DNA of 13,756 nucleotides from Bacteroidales bacterium UBA714 (GCA_002298075.1 DBLW01000087.1:1-13756), one strand, 5' to 3'. Positions 1 through 7,684 are shown, numbered from the stretch's first letter. Notes: generated from the letters alone by a model not told the origin. Made by a program: numbers and translations.

Positions 1-240
1 GGAGGCAATTTCGTGCTTCAGACCATGTTCCTCAAGTCTCCTGATTTTGACCAGGCCGCTCCTGAGGTGCTGGAAAGGTGGCGTGATATTGTCAGGGAAC
101 TGAAACCACGTAAAGTGATGGTTTATACGATTGACCGGGAAACTCCTGACAAGTCTTTGTCCAAGTGTACGGCAGGCGAAATGGAGGCTTATGTAAGGCC
201 CCTTGTGGAAGAGGGATTTGATGTTCAGATAAGCGGATAG
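1..240 (+). CDS. Radical SAM protein, C-terminal fragment (5' end outside window)
   Basis: The reading frame is open from base 1, which reads Gly-Gly-Asn-Phe-Val-Leu-Gln-Thr-Met-Phe, and ends at TAG 238-240. Only about 79 C-terminal residues are present. The pattern GGNFVLQTMF followed by a helix-rich stretch and VMVYTIDRETP resembles the end of COG0731-type radical SAM enzymes (wyosine-synthetase-like superfamily). The CxxxCxxC iron-sulfur motif of such enzymes would lie upstream and is not visible, so the family call rests on the tail alone. A GTG at 13 is an internal valine codon rather than a start, because the conserved frame continues upstream of it. The stop lies four bases before dtd, so the two genes are almost certainly co-transcribed. 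The substrate cannot be inferred. Confidence 0.7.
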   Translation, partial: GGNFVLQTMFLKSPDFDQAAPEVLERWRDIVRELKPRKVMVYTIDRETPDKSLSKCTAGEMEAYVRPLVEEGFDVQISG

Positions 241-244
241 AAAT

Positions 245-700
245 ATGAGAGTTGTTATACAGAGAGTCGGAAGCGCTTCAGTGGCTGTTCCGGATGAGGG
301 ATATGAAGCTGGAATCGGTCATGGTTTGCTCGTTCTTGCGGCTTTTGAGGCGGATGATTCAGAAGAAGACCTTGAATGGACTGCCAGGAAACTGGTTGCC
401 ATGAGAATCTTTGATGATGAAAAGGGTGTAATGAATCTGTCTGTAAAGGATGCCGGCGGAGAAATTCTTGTTGTGAGCCAATTCACTCTGTATGCTTCCA
501 CTGCAAAGGGAAACAGGCCGTCTTATATGAAAGCCGCACCTCCGGAGATTTCCGTGCCTTTATATGAGAGGTTCCTTGATGTTGTCTCTTCTCATTTGGG
601 AAAGAAGGTGGCATGCGGGATATTCGGAGCGGACATGAAGGTGGCACTTGTTAATGACGGACCTGTAACCATAATAGTTGATTCCAAAGTGAAATTCTAA
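245..700 (+). CDS. dtd: D-aminoacyl-tRNA deacylase
   Basis: This enzyme hydrolyses D-amino acids, and by family knowledge also glycine mischarged on tRNA-Ala, from tRNA in the cytoplasm. It uses an RNA-based mechanism that does not depend on protein side-chain catalysis. The 151-residue length is normal for the family. It begins with the typical MRVVIQRV strand. The SQFTL motif is at residues 78-82, and the Gly-cisPro motif (NDGPVT) that enforces D-chirality selection is at 137-142. The ATG at 245 is the only sensible start and matches the family N-terminus. It lies four bases after the radical SAM stop and 11 bases before deoC, so the three genes look like one transcription unit. No Shine-Dalgarno sequence is visible, as is usual in Bacteroidota. 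All key motifs are intact. Confidence 0.96.
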   Translation: MRVVIQRVGSASVAVPDEGYEAGIGHGLLVLAAFEADDSEEDLEWTARKLVAMRIFDDEKGVMNLSVKDAGGEILVVSQFTLYASTAKGNRPSYMKAAPPEISVPLYERFLDVVSSHLGKKVACGIFGADMKVALVNDGPVTIIVDSKVKF

Positions 701-711
701 ATTGTTCATAT

Positions 712-1599
712 ATGGATTTTTTGAAAAAATACAATTATTCTCCTGATCAGGAGTCCATGGGAAGAGCCCTGGAACTTATTGCCGCAAATCTTGAGAACGC
801 GGCTTCTGCTCAGGTTTACAAAGACTGTTTCTCCATGATGGATCTTACCACGCTCAAGACCGACGATACGCCGGCTTCCGTGGAAAAGCTTGTGGAAAAG
901 GTCAATTCTTTCAGTGGCATGTACCCCGACTGGCCTCTTCCTGCTTCTGTGTGCGTGTATCCTAATTTTGCGGCCACAGTCAAGAATGCGAGGAAATGTG
1001 ATTTCAACATAACTGTGGTCTCTGCCTGCTTCCCGTCTTCGCAGAGTTTTCTTGAGGTTAAGCTCAAGGAGTGCGAAATGGCTGTCGAGCAGGGGGCGGA
1101 CGAGGTTGATATCGTTCTTGCGCTCAATGCCTTCCTTGCGGGGGACTATGAGGCTGCTTTTGAGGAGATACGTCAGGTGCGCTCATGTATTGACAAGGTG
1201 GCAGCAAGGCAGGGCAGGGCAGTTCACCTGAAGGTTATTCTTGAGACAGGACTGCTCCGGACCTCTGAGGCTATCGCAAATGCGTCCTTCCTGGCAATGG
1301 AGGCAGGGGCAGATTTCATAAAGACTTCTACAGGAAAAGTTGATGTGAATGCGACGCCTTCAGCTGCATATGTGATGTGCGAATGCATTGCCAAATATTA
1401 TAATGCAACCGGCAAGAAAGTGGGATTCAAGCCGGCTGGAGGAATTTCTTCCGCAGCTGATGCAGTATGTTACTATTCGATTGTGTCGTCACTTCTGGGA
1501 AAGGAATGGCTTGACAAGAAATTGTTCAGGTTCGGAGTTAGCCGTGTGGCTAACAGTATCCTCTCTGCAGTTGAGCAGAAGACGGTTGCTTTCTTTTGA
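712..1599 (+). CDS. deoC: Deoxyribose-phosphate aldolase
   Basis: A class I aldolase that converts 2-deoxyribose 5-phosphate to glyceraldehyde 3-phosphate and acetaldehyde in deoxynucleoside catabolism. In the 295-residue TIM-barrel protein the Schiff-base lysine is Lys204 in the motif FIKTSTGK. The proton-relay lysine is Lys240 in VGFKPAGG. The barrel aspartate is Asp133 in EVDIVLALN. It is longer than the roughly 260-residue enterobacterial enzyme; the extra N-terminal helices and a C-terminal tail are usual in the Bacteroidota form. The start at 712 follows the dtd stop by 11 bases, with no ribosome binding site. It is the last gene of the unit: a 14-bp hairpin terminator begins 47 bases after the stop. 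No catalytic residue is missing. Confidence 0.95.
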   Translation: MDFLKKYNYSPDQESMGRALELIAANLENAASAQVYKDCFSMMDLTTLKTDDTPASVEKLVEKVNSFSGMYPDWPLPASVCVYPNFAATVKNARKCDFNITVVSACFPSSQSFLEVKLKECEMAVEQGADEVDIVLALNAFLAGDYEAAFEEIRQVRSCIDKVAARQGRAVHLKVILETGLLRTSEAIANASFLAMEAGADFIKTSTGKVDVNATPSAAYVMCECIAKYYNATGKKVGFKPAGGISSAADAVCYYSIVSSLLGKEWLDKKLFRFGVSRVANSILSAVEQKTVAFF

Positions 1600-1646
1600 T
1601 GGATTTTGTTTCATTTTTTATAAAAATCAAACAAAAAATACAATTG

Positions 1647-1681
1647 AAAAGTGCTTTGCAGATGCTTGCAAGGCACTTTTT
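1647..1681 (+). terminator. Hairpin terminator after deoC
   Basis: The left arm at 1647-1660 pairs with 1667-1680 over 14 bp, with one G-T wobble. The loop is six bases (1661-1666). The 5' arm starts with AAAA and the 3' arm ends in a T-run, so it can work as a rho-independent terminator on the plus strand. It separates the dtd/deoC unit from the fimbrial operon. Confidence 0.85.
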
Positions 1682-1700
1682 GTTAATTAGTCGTGTACTT

Positions 1701-1732
1701 TTTCGTTACGCGGATATTTGAGGATAATTTTG
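1701..1732 (+). promoter_or_regulatory. Putative promoter of the fimbrial operon
   Basis: TAATTTTG at 1725-1732 is an exact match to the Bacteroidota -7 consensus TAnnTTTG. TTTC at 1701-1704 is a three-of-four match to the -33 TTTG, 20 bp upstream. The predicted transcription start near 1739 leaves a leader of about 17 nt before the ATG at 1756. This placement excludes the GTG at 1693, since that codon would not be transcribed. Confidence 0.6.
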
Positions 1733-1755
1733 CCTCTGTAATAAATGCAAGAATT

Positions 1756-3333
1756 ATGAGAGGTAGAATTACAATTATGCTCATGGCATTGGTCATGATG
1801 TCGTGCAGCAAGAATGCTCTTTTTCAGGAGAGCGGTATTGATTATTCATACGGCAGGAAGCTGTCGCATGAGATGATTGTCTTGGGGAACCGTCTGGAGA
1901 ACCCTTACAAGACGGAGAACATTGAGAAGGCTCTCAAAAGCCTGTATCCTACGAAAGCTGACCGTGTGGATGTCAAGCCTACCAATATCTACGTCAGGTT
2001 TCTTCCGGCGGATGAACATGAGTATGATATGCTCGCTGCAATGGGGATTGAGCTGGTCGATCATCCTCTTGACTATGATGTGCTTGTTGAAGGTGACTGG
2101 TATCATGACCCTTCTGTTCCGGAAGGAAATGTGACGTGGCAATATGCTGTGGTGGCTCCTGATTTCAGCTTTCCTCCCGTAAGGTATGAGGTGATTGACG
2201 AATGCTATATCGCCGAAAATGACAAAGGGACGCGTGCAGCTGACGGAATTGACTGGGAAGAAGTTGAGCGCCGTGCGTTTATGCTCACTGGCAATGGGGA
2301 CAGATTGGAGCAGCCGGATACAAAAGGGCCTTCGAAAGTCCAGCCTTCCGGACGCATAACAATTGTTGATGAAAACGCATCCGGTGGAAAGCCTTTTGGA
2401 GTTGCGGGAGTTTGCGTATCGTGCAATTCTTTCGTGAAATTTGACAAGGCATACACTGACCGGGACGGATATTATACGATGAAGAAGAGCTTTACTTCAA
2501 AATTGCGCTACAGGCTTGTCTTCAAGAACGAGAAGAATTTTTCCATAGGCTTCAATCTCGTGCTCCTTCCTGCATCTGTGTCAACATTGGGAAAATCCGG
2601 GCCAGAGGGTGTGAATATGACTGTGACGAAGGACTCTGAAGGGAAACTGTTCCGCAGGTGCGTCGTGAATAATGCGGCATATGACTATATAAGCCGGTGC
2701 TCTTCCGCAGACATGGGGATAGAAGTCCCTCCGTCAGACCTCAGGATATGGATATTGAACGGAATGGATGCCAGCAGTGCTGTGATGCTCCACCACGGAA
2801 CCCTGTTGTCTTCAGACAAGCTCGGCTCGTTTTTCGGGAAATTCGCTTCTTTGCTCAAAGTTTTCATGCCTGACATAACGATAGGTACGAAAGGAATAGA
2901 CAGCTACAGTGAAATTTACTCTTCCACATGTCATGAGCTGGCTCATGCAAGCCATTTCTCCAAGGTCGGCAAGTCATATTGGAATAATTATATCTTCTAC
3001 ATAGTGGAGTCTTACCTGACGACAGGAGGGATGACATATGGTGACGGGAGCGCAAGAGGCTCGGGCTACTGCGAAATCGGTGAGATGTGGGCGTATTATC
3101 TTGAGAGCAAGATGTATAAGGAACGCTATGGCGGCTCATTCCCTTCCTTCGGGACATCGTTCTGGTTCTATCCGCAGATTTTCAGGTTTTTGGATGACAG
3201 GGGAATTTCGTGCTCTGACATTTTCAATGTGCTCGGACCTTCCGTCTTGTCGAGGGACGCGCTGAAGTCAGCATTGCTGTCGGCATATCCTGCCAGAAGA
3301 ACTTCGATTGAGCAGGTTTTCAGCAGATACTGA
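1756..3333 (+). CDS. Zincin-like lipoprotein with HELAH motif, first gene of the fimbrial operon
   Basis: A 525-residue exported lipoprotein. It has a hydrophobic signal segment and a lipobox ending at Cys17 (Met-Met-Ser-Cys). A conserved-looking N-terminal block at about 75-150 contains NIYVRFLP, PLDYDV and YHDPSVP. A carboxypeptidase-regulatory-like beta domain (GRITIVDE onward) spans about 198-255. The C-terminal part carries HELAH at 393-397, with Glu443 in EMWAYY placed as a gluzincin third zinc ligand. This suggests a cell-surface or periplasmic metallopeptidase, but no substrate can be named. The ATG at 1756 was chosen because it directly precedes the signal peptide and lies just after the promoter; the frame also opens upstream at GTG 1693. 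It lies four bases before the DUF3575 gene. I recall related proteins as uncharacterised Bacteroidales lipoproteins. The protease activity is inferred from the motif only. Confidence 0.75.
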   Translation: MRGRITIMLMALVMMSCSKNALFQESGIDYSYGRKLSHEMIVLGNRLENPYKTENIEKALKSLYPTKADRVDVKPTNIYVRFLPADEHEYDMLAAMGIELVDHPLDYDVLVEGDWYHDPSVPEGNVTWQYAVVAPDFSFPPVRYEVIDECYIAENDKGTRAADGIDWEEVERRAFMLTGNGDRLEQPDTKGPSKVQPSGRITIVDENASGGKPFGVAGVCVSCNSFVKFDKAYTDRDGYYTMKKSFTSKLRYRLVFKNEKNFSIGFNLVLLPASVSTLGKSGPEGVNMTVTKDSEGKLFRRCVVNNAAYDYISRCSSADMGIEVPPSDLRIWILNGMDASSAVMLHHGTLLSSDKLGSFFGKFASLLKVFMPDITIGTKGIDSYSEIYSSTCHELAHASHFSKVGKSYWNNYIFYIVESYLTTGGMTYGDGSARGSGYCEIGEMWAYYLESKMYKERYGGSFPSFGTSFWFYPQIFRFLDDRGISCSDIFNVLGPSVLSRDALKSALLSAYPARRTSIEQVFSRY

Positions 3334-3337
3334 AATC

Positions 3338-3898
3338 ATGAGGAAAATCATAATACTGACGGCTGTTCTGGCGGTATTCGGTATTGAGAGGGCCAGTGCC
3401 CAAAAGTTCAGTGTTTCTACGGATTTGTTGGGCTATGCCTGCCTGGGGACATTTAATGCGGAGGTGTCTTATTCCGTCTCGAGGTACTGGAGTGTTACTG
3501 CGGGGGCGAGATATAATCCGTTCACATTCCGTAAAGGCAATCCGGACCGCCAGTTTCAGTATAGGCAGCAGTCATATTCGCTCGGTGCCCGCATGTGGCC
3601 GTGGCATACATTGTCCGGATGGTGGTTTGCTGGGAAAATGCGATATCAGGAATTTAATTCCGGGGGTATCATTTCCCGCAGCACGAAAGAAGGGGACCGG
3701 TTCGGAGCTGGGCTGTATGCCGGTTATACGCACATGCTATCAAGGCATTTCAATATAGAATTCGGAGCTGGGCTATGGGCTGGGTATGAACTCTACAGGA
3801 GGTATTCCTGCCAGGCATGCGGACTTACCGAGGCTTCCGGTTCCCGCTTCTTCGCTCTTCCTGATGACGTGAAAATTTCAATAGTTTATGTGTTCTGA
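3338..3898 (+). CDS. DUF3575 family outer-membrane barrel protein
   Basis: A 186-residue protein with a standard signal peptide, cleaved after about Ala21 (RASA, then Gln). The mature part is rich in alternating aromatic and glycine residues typical of a small outer-membrane beta-barrel. It ends in phenylalanine (IVYVF), as barrels do. The Cys158-x-x-Cys161-Gly pair followed by a short C-terminal strand is a hallmark I associate with DUF3575. FGAGL-x-AGY occurs twice, at about 122-130 and 142-150. The ATG at 3338 was preferred over one at 3308, which lies inside the previous gene and would add ten residues before a good signal peptide. DUF3575 proteins are common beside Bacteroidales fimbrillin genes. 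The function is unproven; an outer-membrane platform role is inferred from context. Confidence 0.85.
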   Translation: MRKIIILTAVLAVFGIERASAQKFSVSTDLLGYACLGTFNAEVSYSVSRYWSVTAGARYNPFTFRKGNPDRQFQYRQQSYSLGARMWPWHTLSGWWFAGKMRYQEFNSGGIISRSTKEGDRFGAGLYAGYTHMLSRHFNIEFGAGLWAGYELYRRYSCQACGLTEASGSRFFALPDDVKISIVYVF

Positions 3899-5765
3899 TT
3901 ATAGATTCTGGATTGTTGCCATGATAACCTTGGCTGTTTCCTGTACTCCATACCGGAAAGTACAGAAGATACGTTCCGGAGAGGTCGGGGTTGAACTTTC
4001 CGTATCCGATGAAAAGCCATGTGAGGATGCCGCTGAGCTTGATGAGGCGGAAATCAGTCTTATAAAAGGCTCGCTGTCTGACGGTCCAGTCATAATGAAC
4101 GCAATACGGGATACTGAGACAGGGGACATGGTTGCTACGGATGTCATAAGCGCATCCAAGGTGACGGCCCGTTTCAGAAATGTGGCGGAGAGGGCCGGAC
4201 TGGTGACAATCAGTTTTGACATTACTGTTCCGGCCGGCCTTGCGGATTCAAGGTGGCAGCTTAAGATAAGGCCTTTTCTGGAGATTATGGATGAGGTAAC
4301 TGATTTGGAACCGATATATATAACAGGCTCTGATTACCGTGCTGCCCAGTTGAGGGGGTATCAGCGTTATAGGATTTTTTTGTCCTCCATAATACGGGAT
4401 ACGACGGATTTCATCAGAATGGGCCAGCTTGAGATTTTTATCGAAAGGCATTTTCCGGATACTTACCGGATGAAGAATGATTCGTCCGTCATACCGGAGC
4501 CTCTTGCGGGCAATCTGTTCGGTGTTACGCAAACTGACGCATTGCTGCATTACACGAGAAAACTCATGTTGAGGCATAACGAGCGGCGCAAGGGGCGTGA
4601 GGGGAAAATGTTTGCAAAGTATGTGAAGGACCCTATTGTCACTGACGGAATCAGGCTGGATACTGTAATTACCGGTATGGACGGGGATTTCATATACCGT
4701 TACAGCCAGACTTTCAGGAGCCGCCCTGCCTTGAAAAAGGTTCGTGTGTCGTTGGAGGGAAGCCTGTATGAAATGGGAGAGTGCATCATGTGCCTTCCTT
4801 TTCCGCAGGACCTGACTTTCTACATAAGTTCATTGTCATCGCTGACTGACAATAGGCCTAAGTACAGGATGATTGTCAAGGAGCGTGTCGTGCATGACAA
4901 TACGAGGGCGCTTATCGATTTCAGCCAGGGAAGTGCCGCCATTGATACTTGTCTCGGAGACAATGCCTCAGAATTGCGGAGGATAAGACGCTGTTTTGAT
5001 GATGTCGCATCAATGGATGGGCTGGTTGCGGATTCTATAGTGATTGTGGCCTCTTGTTCTCCTGAGGGCAGTTATGTGTCGAACCGTAAATTGTCGGAAG
5101 ACAGGGCGGAGGCTGTGCTGAAACATGTGTCAGACTTTGTTCCGGATGAATGGAAGGATATTTTGAGCTCGTCAGGACTTCCTGAGAATTGGGAACAGCT
5201 GATGCGTCTTGTAGAAAATGATACGGTGATTGCTCCGGAGTCAAGGAAGCGGATATTGGATCTTTGTTCTGACCTGCATGACCCGGACGATGCCGAGTCG
5301 AAGATGTCACGGATGCATGAGTACAGGTATCTTCGGGAAAGATTGTATCCGAAGCTGAGAAGTGTGCGTTTTGATTTCTATCTGCACAGGGCAGGAATGG
5401 CAAAAGATACAGTACATACTGCGGAACTGGATACTCTTTATTTGAGAGGGGTGCAGGCGTTGCGCGATTTGGATTACAAGACTGCTGTCGGGATATTGCG
5501 CCCATACGATGACTACAATGCCGCCCTGGCTTTTGTGTCAGCAGATTACAACCATTCTGCACTTGATGTGCTTGGACGTCTCGGGGATTCTGAACCGAAG
5601 GTGTGCTATCTCAAGGCTTTGGTCTTGTCGCGGCTCGGACAGGAGGTCGAGGCGATGAAATATCTTGAGTTGAGTATAGCATATGATGCTCATATGGAGC
5701 ACAGGGCCAATCTTGACCCAGAAATGTCTATTCTTGTTAAAAAAAGACAAACAAATAATAAATAG
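3888..5765 (+). CDS. DUF3868-like lipoprotein with OmpA-like domain and TPR-like C-terminus
   Basis: A 625-residue lipoprotein. The signal peptide ends in the lipobox LAVSC with Cys19. The start overlaps the DUF3575 gene by 11 bases, suggesting translational coupling. The N-terminal region to about 170 is beta-rich and ends in a PIYITGSDYR block, resembling the DUF3868 region of fimbria-associated proteins. An OmpA-like peptidoglycan-binding segment lies at about 345-415. It contains SPEGS (391-395) and NRKLSEDRAEAV, the usual N-x-x-LS-x-x-RA pattern. Residues from about 514 to 610 form two or three helical hairpins that look like tetratricopeptide repeats. It probably tethers the fimbrial assembly site to peptidoglycan or organises subunits. 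It is longer than many DUF3868/OmpA proteins because of the helical tail. The domain boundaries are estimates. Confidence 0.75.
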   Translation: MCSDYRFWIVAMITLAVSCTPYRKVQKIRSGEVGVELSVSDEKPCEDAAELDEAEISLIKGSLSDGPVIMNAIRDTETGDMVATDVISASKVTARFRNVAERAGLVTISFDITVPAGLADSRWQLKIRPFLEIMDEVTDLEPIYITGSDYRAAQLRGYQRYRIFLSSIIRDTTDFIRMGQLEIFIERHFPDTYRMKNDSSVIPEPLAGNLFGVTQTDALLHYTRKLMLRHNERRKGREGKMFAKYVKDPIVTDGIRLDTVITGMDGDFIYRYSQTFRSRPALKKVRVSLEGSLYEMGECIMCLPFPQDLTFYISSLSSLTDNRPKYRMIVKERVVHDNTRALIDFSQGSAAIDTCLGDNASELRRIRRCFDDVASMDGLVADSIVIVASCSPEGSYVSNRKLSEDRAEAVLKHVSDFVPDEWKDILSSSGLPENWEQLMRLVENDTVIAPESRKRILDLCSDLHDPDDAESKMSRMHEYRYLRERLYPKLRSVRFDFYLHRAGMAKDTVHTAELDTLYLRGVQALRDLDYKTAVGILRPYDDYNAALAFVSADYNHSALDVLGRLGDSEPKVCYLKALVLSRLGQEVEAMKYLELSIAYDAHMEHRANLDPEMSILVKKRQTNNK

Positions 5766-5771
5766 GATAAT

Positions 5772-6740
5772 ATGAAATTTCGTTTTGTGATTGCGGCCGT
5801 AACTGTTGCCGCACTTTCTGGGTGCAGTGAGAAAAAATCGGATGCGCCTATTCTGGCTGACGGTAATGTGGAACTTTTCCTCAGTGTTCCTGGTACGGCT
5901 ACAAAAGTTTCAGGTGTCCCTTCCTCTGAGGATGCCATAAAAGATTTGCAGGTTCTTGTATTCAATTCCAAAGGTATGCTTGAGACATACAAGCATGGCA
6001 ATGGGAATTCCATCTCGCTTACATGCACTGCCGGTGAAAAACGTATAGCTGCTTTTGTTAATGCGGGACAGCAGAGTTCGGTGGGGTACGAACGGGAGTT
6101 GCCGCAGCTGGTTTCTGACCTTGCGGATAATGGGCCTGGCGGGCTTGTCATGGCCGGTGATACTTCAGTCGTGCTTACTGCTTCAGGCAGCATAAATCTT
6201 GAGGTAAGGCGTATGGCCGCAAGAATCGGCGTAAGCAAAATAGAGAATGCCATGGTTCTGCCTCAGCATAAGGCAATGAAATTTGAGGTCAAGTCCATAT
6301 ATCTGGTAAATGTTGCCGGAGATAAAGCCTTCTTCGGTGCGTCTGAGACCTCCCGGTGGTACAACTGTTCTGCACCGCAGGCCGGTTCTCCATCATTCTT
6401 GCGCGATGATGTGACTGGCGGGATTGTGGCTGCCGGAAAGGCATATGAAGGGAAACATTATTTCTACTGTTATCCTAATGATGTGACGGAGGATTCGTCT
6501 GCTGCCGAATGGTGCCCGCGTAAGACGCGTCTTGTGGCAGAGGTGGCTTTGGATGATGTGACGTATTATTATCCGGTCACTTTGGATAATGTGGCAAGGA
6601 ACACCTCGTATTCATACGAATTGAGGATAACCCGTCCCGGCTCCTCCTCTCCGGACATTCCGGTTGACGATGCCGCTGTGGGGATTACGGTAGTTGTGAA
6701 AGGCTGGACGGAACTGCCGCCAGTATATGAACAAATATGA
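5772..6740 (+). CDS. FimA-type fimbrillin lipoprotein (probable major pilin)
   Basis: A 322-residue lipoprotein with a textbook lipobox LSGC (Cys18). In type V pili such precursors are lipidated, moved to the outer membrane, trimmed after a basic residue in an N-terminal strand, and polymerised by strand exchange. The family pattern is clear. A first strand is followed by ATK at 43-45, IKDLQVLVF is at 56-64 with Gly-Met-Leu after it, GLVMAGD is at 124-130, and the strongly conserved LEVRRMAARIGV is at 143-154. The C-terminus ends in a VVVKGWTELPPVYEQI strand, typical of the donor/acceptor region. It starts six bases after the previous gene behind an A-rich leader and overlaps the next gene by the ATGA. 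Lys45 occupies the place where Arg is usual in the better-known pilins. Confidence 0.85.
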   Translation: MKFRFVIAAVTVAALSGCSEKKSDAPILADGNVELFLSVPGTATKVSGVPSSEDAIKDLQVLVFNSKGMLETYKHGNGNSISLTCTAGEKRIAAFVNAGQQSSVGYERELPQLVSDLADNGPGGLVMAGDTSVVLTASGSINLEVRRMAARIGVSKIENAMVLPQHKAMKFEVKSIYLVNVAGDKAFFGASETSRWYNCSAPQAGSPSFLRDDVTGGIVAAGKAYEGKHYFYCYPNDVTEDSSAAEWCPRKTRLVAEVALDDVTYYYPVTLDNVARNTSYSYELRITRPGSSSPDIPVDDAAVGITVVVKGWTELPPVYEQI

Positions 6741-7531
6741 CTTGGTGTGTCATGAGGAAGGTATTGCGCGGATTGCAGGCAGTGATTTTCTGCATTTTGC
6801 TGTGGACAGGATGTTCTGTCAAGGAGAACAGGAGAGAGTGTCCGTGCAGGCTGTTTCTTGATTTCAGTGAGACGGATGCGGAAGAGGTGCCATATGCTGA
6901 TTTGCATGTTCTTTCAAGTGAGGGGTTTCATCTTGTTGAACATGTCGGGTCTGGAGCATTCGTGGAGGAACTGGTGTTGCATGTCCCCCGTAGAGGTGCA
7001 AGGGTAAATGCGTATTGTGGAGCGGAGGGATATGTTGCTGAGGACGGGAGCATGGTTATTCCTTATGGAAGTGAATGCCCGCGTGTGTATATGCATTCCT
7101 CTTATGTCGAAACTGATTGTGAGGCTGCATTTGAGAAAGTGCGTGTACGCAAGAATCATTGCCTTATAACGGTTCATGTCGAGGAGGCGGATTTCCCTTA
7201 TGTCCTGGATGTGCGTGGAGAGGTCTGCGGGTATGGGGCTGACGGGAGACCGGCAGGCGGGGCGTTTCTTTTTGCTATGCGTCCCGATGATAAGGGTGCC
7301 TGTTCTGTTTCCGTTCCACGTCAGGTTGACAATTCGCTCAGGCTTGATGTGGATGACGGGACGGATGTGCTTAAGACTTTTGCGCTTGGTGAGTATGTGA
7401 CCGCGAGCGGTTATGACTGGAGTGCGGAGAGCCTGGATGACATAACAATAGGATTGGACTATTCATTGAGTCATGTCACTTTGAAAATAGAGGGGTGGGA
7501 AAAGGAATTGCATTTTGATGTTGAAATTTAG
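6737..7531 (+). CDS. FimB/Mfa2-family minor fimbrial subunit (probable anchor)
   Basis: A 264-residue lipoprotein belonging to the family that anchors type V fimbriae to the outer membrane and limits their length. After the lipobox LLWTGC (Cys26 from the first ATG) comes the family signature SVKENRRECPCRLFLDF, with the Cys-Pro-Cys at 35-37. Two beta domains follow, ending in a VTLKIEGW strand. The first ATG at 6737 overlaps the fimbrillin stop as ATGA, which suggests coupling. However, the ATG at 6752 gives a cleaner signal peptide (MRKVLRGL) and may be the true start, giving 259 residues. It is the last gene of the operon, with 65 bases to tRNA-Leu and no hairpin of its own. Unlike pilins, this class normally keeps its N-terminal strand. 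Confidence 0.88.
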   Translation: MTWCVMRKVLRGLQAVIFCILLWTGCSVKENRRECPCRLFLDFSETDAEEVPYADLHVLSSEGFHLVEHVGSGAFVEELVLHVPRRGARVNAYCGAEGYVAEDGSMVIPYGSECPRVYMHSSYVETDCEAAFEKVRVRKNHCLITVHVEEADFPYVLDVRGEVCGYGADGRPAGGAFLFAMRPDDKGACSVSVPRQVDNSLRLDVDDGTDVLKTFALGEYVTASGYDWSAESLDDITIGLDYSLSHVTLKIEGWEKELHFDVEI

Positions 7532-7550
7532 TTGAATTGTCGCGGAAAAA

Positions 7551-7581
7551 TTTAGTTTTTCAAAAATATTGATTATCTTTG
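7551..7581 (+). promoter_or_regulatory. Promoter of tRNA-Leu
   Basis: TATCTTTG at 7574-7581 matches TAnnTTTG exactly. TTTA at 7551-7554 matches three of four bases of the -33 TTTG, with the standard 19-bp spacer. Transcription would begin near 7588, about nine bases before the tRNA. Confidence 0.75.
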
Positions 7582-7596
7582 CCCCACTTTTCTGAA

Positions 7597-7678
7597 GCGC
7601 ATGTGGTGAAATTGGTAGACACGCTACTTTCAGGAGGTAGTGCTTCACGGCGTGTAGGTTCGAGTCCTATCATGCGCA
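7597..7678 (+). tRNA. tRNA-Leu (anticodon CAG)
   Basis: The gene is 82 nt long. The acceptor stem GCGCATG (7597-7603) pairs fully with CATGCGC (7671-7677), with discriminator A at 7678. The anticodon stem is 7624-7628 with 7636-7640, and the loop TTCAGGA carries CAG at 7631-7633, reading CUG. A long variable region (7641-7653) fits a class II tRNA. The T loop is TTCGAGT at 7659-7665. The 3' CCA is not encoded and must be added enzymatically. Confidence 0.96.
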
Positions 7679-7684
7679 CATTCC

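Noticed and set aside
1693..1755. GTG start at 1693 extending the zincin lipoprotein by 21 residues
   Set aside because: The extension would lie across the promoter -7 box and would place a non-signal sequence before a good lipoprotein signal peptide.
1701..1755. Invertible (phase-variable) fimbrial promoter
   Set aside because: Only a 4-bp GAGG/CCTC inverted pair flanks the -7 box. No longer inverted repeats of the kind used by invertases, and no recombinase gene, were found.
5035..5562. 175-residue minus-strand frame inside the OmpA-like gene
   Set aside because: It is a shadow of the real gene, with His/Pro/Ser-rich sequence typical of reversed coding DNA.
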